Assembly (NCBI GenBank): GCA_013329865.1
Contig: DUJJ01000178.1
Span: 692-7,826, forward strand
Length of the DNA: 7,135 bases
Source: Candidatus Poseidoniaceae archaeon
GTDB taxonomy: Archaea > Thermoplasmatota > Poseidoniia > Poseidoniales > Poseidoniaceae
Direction: 5' to 3'
Of this stretch, positions 5,131 to 7,135 are shown piece by piece; positions within the stretch are counted from its first letter, which is position 1, and each line of letters begins with the position of its first letter. The notes beneath the pieces were generated by a model that saw only the letters and a program-made list of their open reading frames with translations, did not search any database and was not told the DNA's origin. The position numbers were made by a program, and so were the translations under genes.

Positions 5131-6999
5131 ATGCCAACCACTTGGGTAGTGGACTCAAACTGCTTCATCCACATGGGTTCAATGGCGCAGAATAATCTAA
5201 TTGAGGACCTCAACAAGAGTATTCCAGAGGGTATTTTTGTTACACCCGGAGTTCACAAGGAAATCAGAACCGTGCGCTTCCAGCGGTGGAAAAATAAACC
5301 AAAACTGCTGGATAAAATGCTGCCAATTTTGACTACTATCAATATTGATGATGACCAAATTCGAGGCTTAGCAACGCAAATTGGCGAGCGGGCGGCGCCA
5401 CAGGATGTCGATTTATCGCTGATGGTGCTTGCAAGCAAACTAGCGCGGGAAGGGCGAGATGTGACGCTGGTTACTGATGATTTCAAGATGACGACTACCA
5501 GTCAAAAAGTCAACTTAGGATTTACTACCTGTCCGCCTTCTACCTTTCTACAGCGGCTCTCAGAAATCGGGCCAAATGCTTGCAAATCGAGGTTTCGTAG
5601 TTTGTCAAGACGAACACGAGCTGCAGAGATGCGCTATGCTATCAGCAGAGTTAACGAGTATGATATTCAGGCGAAATTAACCTGGATGGTTGATTCACTA
5701 ATAGATTCAAAACCGCAGATTAAGCAACAAGAAACAGTTAGTGAAAAAAGTTCTGAACAGAAATTAATCAGGGCTTTGAGGAAATTTTTACTTGGGGGCG
5801 AACCAAAGAAGTCTCACATGAACAAACTACTGAGCTTGCCAGAAATTTGCTTGCCGGTGAAAGAACTCGATGAATATCTGCAACAGATTTCTAGCAATTC
5901 TTCGGTTGTGGTTAGTGATACATACGCTGACGGGATCGAAAAAATTAGTTCAGTACTAGAACGAGTTGGTATTGGACTGGCACCATTAGATGAAGACATG
6001 GCGGAGATTGCACATCGTGCAATTGCTGGCCACATTTACCGTATGGAAACCTGTCTAGCAATGTTGGCAAAACTAAATGGCAACCTGATGAATGCTAGAC
6101 TACACCTATCACGTGCTTTGCATCATGCAACACTGATTGACGATGTTAAATCAGAAATGTTAGCGACCAATCAATTGGGCTTGCTGGCGTTAGCAAGAAA
6201 CAAATGGACACGGGCTGCAGAGTTATTTGAAATTGCTGAACGGCAGGCTCAGACAATAAAAGCAAGTCGTCTAACATATGTCGTGTGTGCTGGCATGGCA
6301 AGATACCTTAGCGATGAAAAAACACTGGCTGCAAAACACCTCAGCAGTGCTCAAAAGTTAGTCGAAGAAAATTTGGCTCAAGCCGGAACCGAGTTGTTAG
6401 TGCTGGGTGAGGCCTTGATGGCGATGGATGAAGTTGGTTTGGCGATTGAAGTTCTTGATGAAGGAATGGAATGCGCTATTGAGGCAAAACAGGCGGCGTT
6501 AACTGAGCGATTGGCAGAATATTTGGTGTTAGCCAACAACGCCCTTACCAAAAGTGAGGCTGAACAATATCTTGGGCTGCGACAATATTTAGACGATATC
6601 AATACTGTTGAGCGAACCAGTGCCGATGAATTTGAGGAACGCATGAGTGGAATTGAACAACAAGCTGAGATAATGTCTCAACCGATAGAAGCCCCTGATG
6701 GTTGGGTCAGTGCAGAAGTAGTCTTCCCCTCAAGCACTAAATTTACCGTGTTAAGACAAATCATCACCAGCGGTAATGAGGTACTTATCATCGGGCAGCA
6801 TGGTAATTTAGGCGTCGTCGGATTTTGGTTACCAGATAGCGAATACAATGTATCAGCAGGGCAAAATATCACCATAGCCCAAACTCAAGTCAAAGTGGCG
6901 GATGCGCCCACTAAGTTACGCAGTGAACACAATCTATCCAGCTTGGTGGCAATCAAAGATTGTAGTAAAATTTCATTCTCTGCTGAAATAAATATGTGA
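5131..6999 (+). CDS. PIN-domain predicted ribonuclease with TPR-like repeats and C-terminal OB-like segment
   Basis: This is a 622-residue protein. Residues 1-140 form a PIN domain, a metal-dependent nuclease fold that usually cuts RNA. The expected acidic set is present: D8 in WVVDSNCFIH, E44 in TPGVHKEI, D92/D94 in APQDVDLSLMVLA, and D117 in LVTDDFKM. A basic helical stretch (150-185) and a charged linker follow. Residues about 305-460 hold four helix pairs spaced about 38 residues apart (near 309, 347, 386 and 422) with TPR-like patterning, for example NQLGLLALARNKWTRAAELF; TPRs bind proteins. Residues 524-612 are strand-rich and end in GFWLPDSEYNVSAGQNITIA, which resembles strands 3-5 of RPA/SSB-type OB folds; this is a weaker inference. 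An in-frame TAG at 5125-5127 fixes the start at 5131, since D8 is needed. The SD is poor (AGGT very close to the ATG). It is far larger than VapC toxins and has no zinc ribbon like Nob1. Target and partners are unknown. Confidence 0.85.
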   Translation: MPTTWVVDSNCFIHMGSMAQNNLIEDLNKSIPEGIFVTPGVHKEIRTVRFQRWKNKPKLLDKMLPILTTINIDDDQIRGLATQIGERAAPQDVDLSLMVLASKLAREGRDVTLVTDDFKMTTTSQKVNLGFTTCPPSTFLQRLSEIGPNACKSRFRSLSRRTRAAEMRYAISRVNEYDIQAKLTWMVDSLIDSKPQIKQQETVSEKSSEQKLIRALRKFLLGGEPKKSHMNKLLSLPEICLPVKELDEYLQQISSNSSVVVSDTYADGIEKISSVLERVGIGLAPLDEDMAEIAHRAIAGHIYRMETCLAMLAKLNGNLMNARLHLSRALHHATLIDDVKSEMLATNQLGLLALARNKWTRAAELFEIAERQAQTIKASRLTYVVCAGMARYLSDEKTLAAKHLSSAQKLVEENLAQAGTELLVLGEALMAMDEVGLAIEVLDEGMECAIEAKQAALTERLAEYLVLANNALTKSEAEQYLGLRQYLDDINTVERTSADEFEERMSGIEQQAEIMSQPIEAPDGWVSAEVVFPSSTKFTVLRQIITSGNEVLIIGQHGNLGVVGFWLPDSEYNVSAGQNITIAQTQVKVADAPTKLRSEHNLSSLVAIKDCSKISFSAEINM

Positions 7000-7092
7000 A
7001 TTACAAACAACCGTTTAAGCCTATGTTGACTCGATAATACGGCTAATCAGCATACCAATACTGATAATATATATCCGGACAGAGGATTAGAT
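7000..7092 (+). promoter_or_regulatory. Intergenic region with probable promoter of the downstream gene
   Basis: The AT-rich GATAATATATAT (about 7063-7074) looks like an archaeal TATA box. It is centred only about 24 bases before the ATG at 7093, which predicts transcription starting almost at the ATG. Yet GAGGAT (7082-7087) is well placed as an SD, 5 bases before the same ATG. A second weaker AT element (CGATAATAC, about 7032-7040) could give a leader that includes the SD. Confidence 0.45.
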
Positions 7093-7135
7093 ATGGCTGC
7101 AAGAGGAATCGTCGTAATCCTACTTACCACGCTAC
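7093..7135 (+). CDS. N-terminal fragment of a protein with hydrophobic leader
   Basis: Only 14 codons are in the window: MAARGIVVILLTTL. The short positively charged start followed by a hydrophobic run suggests a signal peptide or first membrane helix. GAGGAT lies 5 bases upstream and a TATA-like box is present, which supports a real start. Nothing can be said about function. Confidence 0.5.
   Translation, partial: MAARGIVVILLTTL

Noticed and set aside
4614..6999. Toxin-antitoxin pair made of the PIN protein and the 134-residue protein
   Set aside because: VapBC pairs are co-directional, short and usually overlapping. These genes are divergent, the PIN protein is 622 residues, and the small protein shows no antitoxin DNA-binding motif.
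1..7135. CRISPR array, insertion sequence or prophage
   Set aside because: No regularly spaced repeats, no transposase or integrase reading frame and no terminal inverted repeats were seen.

Overview
The window is a gene-dense piece of an archaeal chromosome, most likely a euryarchaeon. The evidence is ribosomal protein S8e, SRP19 and an MCT-1/Tma20-like PUA protein (all archaeal/eukaryotic families), a type IV pilin with the SPVIATILMVAIT-type N-terminus seen in euryarchaeal pilins, TATA-like boxes, and Shine-Dalgarno (SD) sequences of the GGTGA/AAGGAG kind. Moderate GC by eye, marine-type gene content and the eukaryote-like branched-chain aminotransferase would suit Marine Group II (Poseidoniales). 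That placement is an inference and was not tested.

Layout. Positions 1-602 (minus) hold a type IV pilin-like protein that runs off the left edge. 661-1344 (minus) is a multi-spanning membrane protein of unknown function. 1472-2491 (plus) is a branched-chain amino acid aminotransferase. Next come three minus-strand genes, transcribed from high to low coordinates: a fumarylacetoacetate-hydrolase (FAH) family enzyme (3427-4029), ribosomal protein S8e (2991-3371) and SRP19 (2492-2956). 4108-4617 (plus) is a PUA-domain RNA-binding protein. 4614-5018 (minus) is an unrecognised 134-residue protein. 5131-6999 (plus) is a 622-residue protein with an N-terminal PIN nuclease domain, a TPR-like middle and a C-terminal segment that looks like an OB fold. 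A new gene starts at 7093 and leaves the right edge.

How the genes relate. S8e and SRP19 form a translation/secretion pair: a ribosomal subunit protein followed 34 bases later by the protein that helps assemble the signal recognition particle RNA. S8e appears to have its own TATA box and SD, so the FAH enzyme upstream need not be co-transcribed with it. The PUA protein and the PIN-TPR protein add RNA-related functions nearby, but nothing visible makes them one operon. The convergent pairs are very tight: two stop codons abut at 2491/2492, and two genes overlap by 4 bases at 4614-4617.

No tRNA, rRNA, CRISPR array, insertion sequence or integrase was seen. The intergenic gaps are all under about 130 bases. 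The most unusual item is the PIN-TPR-OB protein. Most of the rest is ordinary archaeal housekeeping, and I do not see convincing evidence for a multi-gene novel system.
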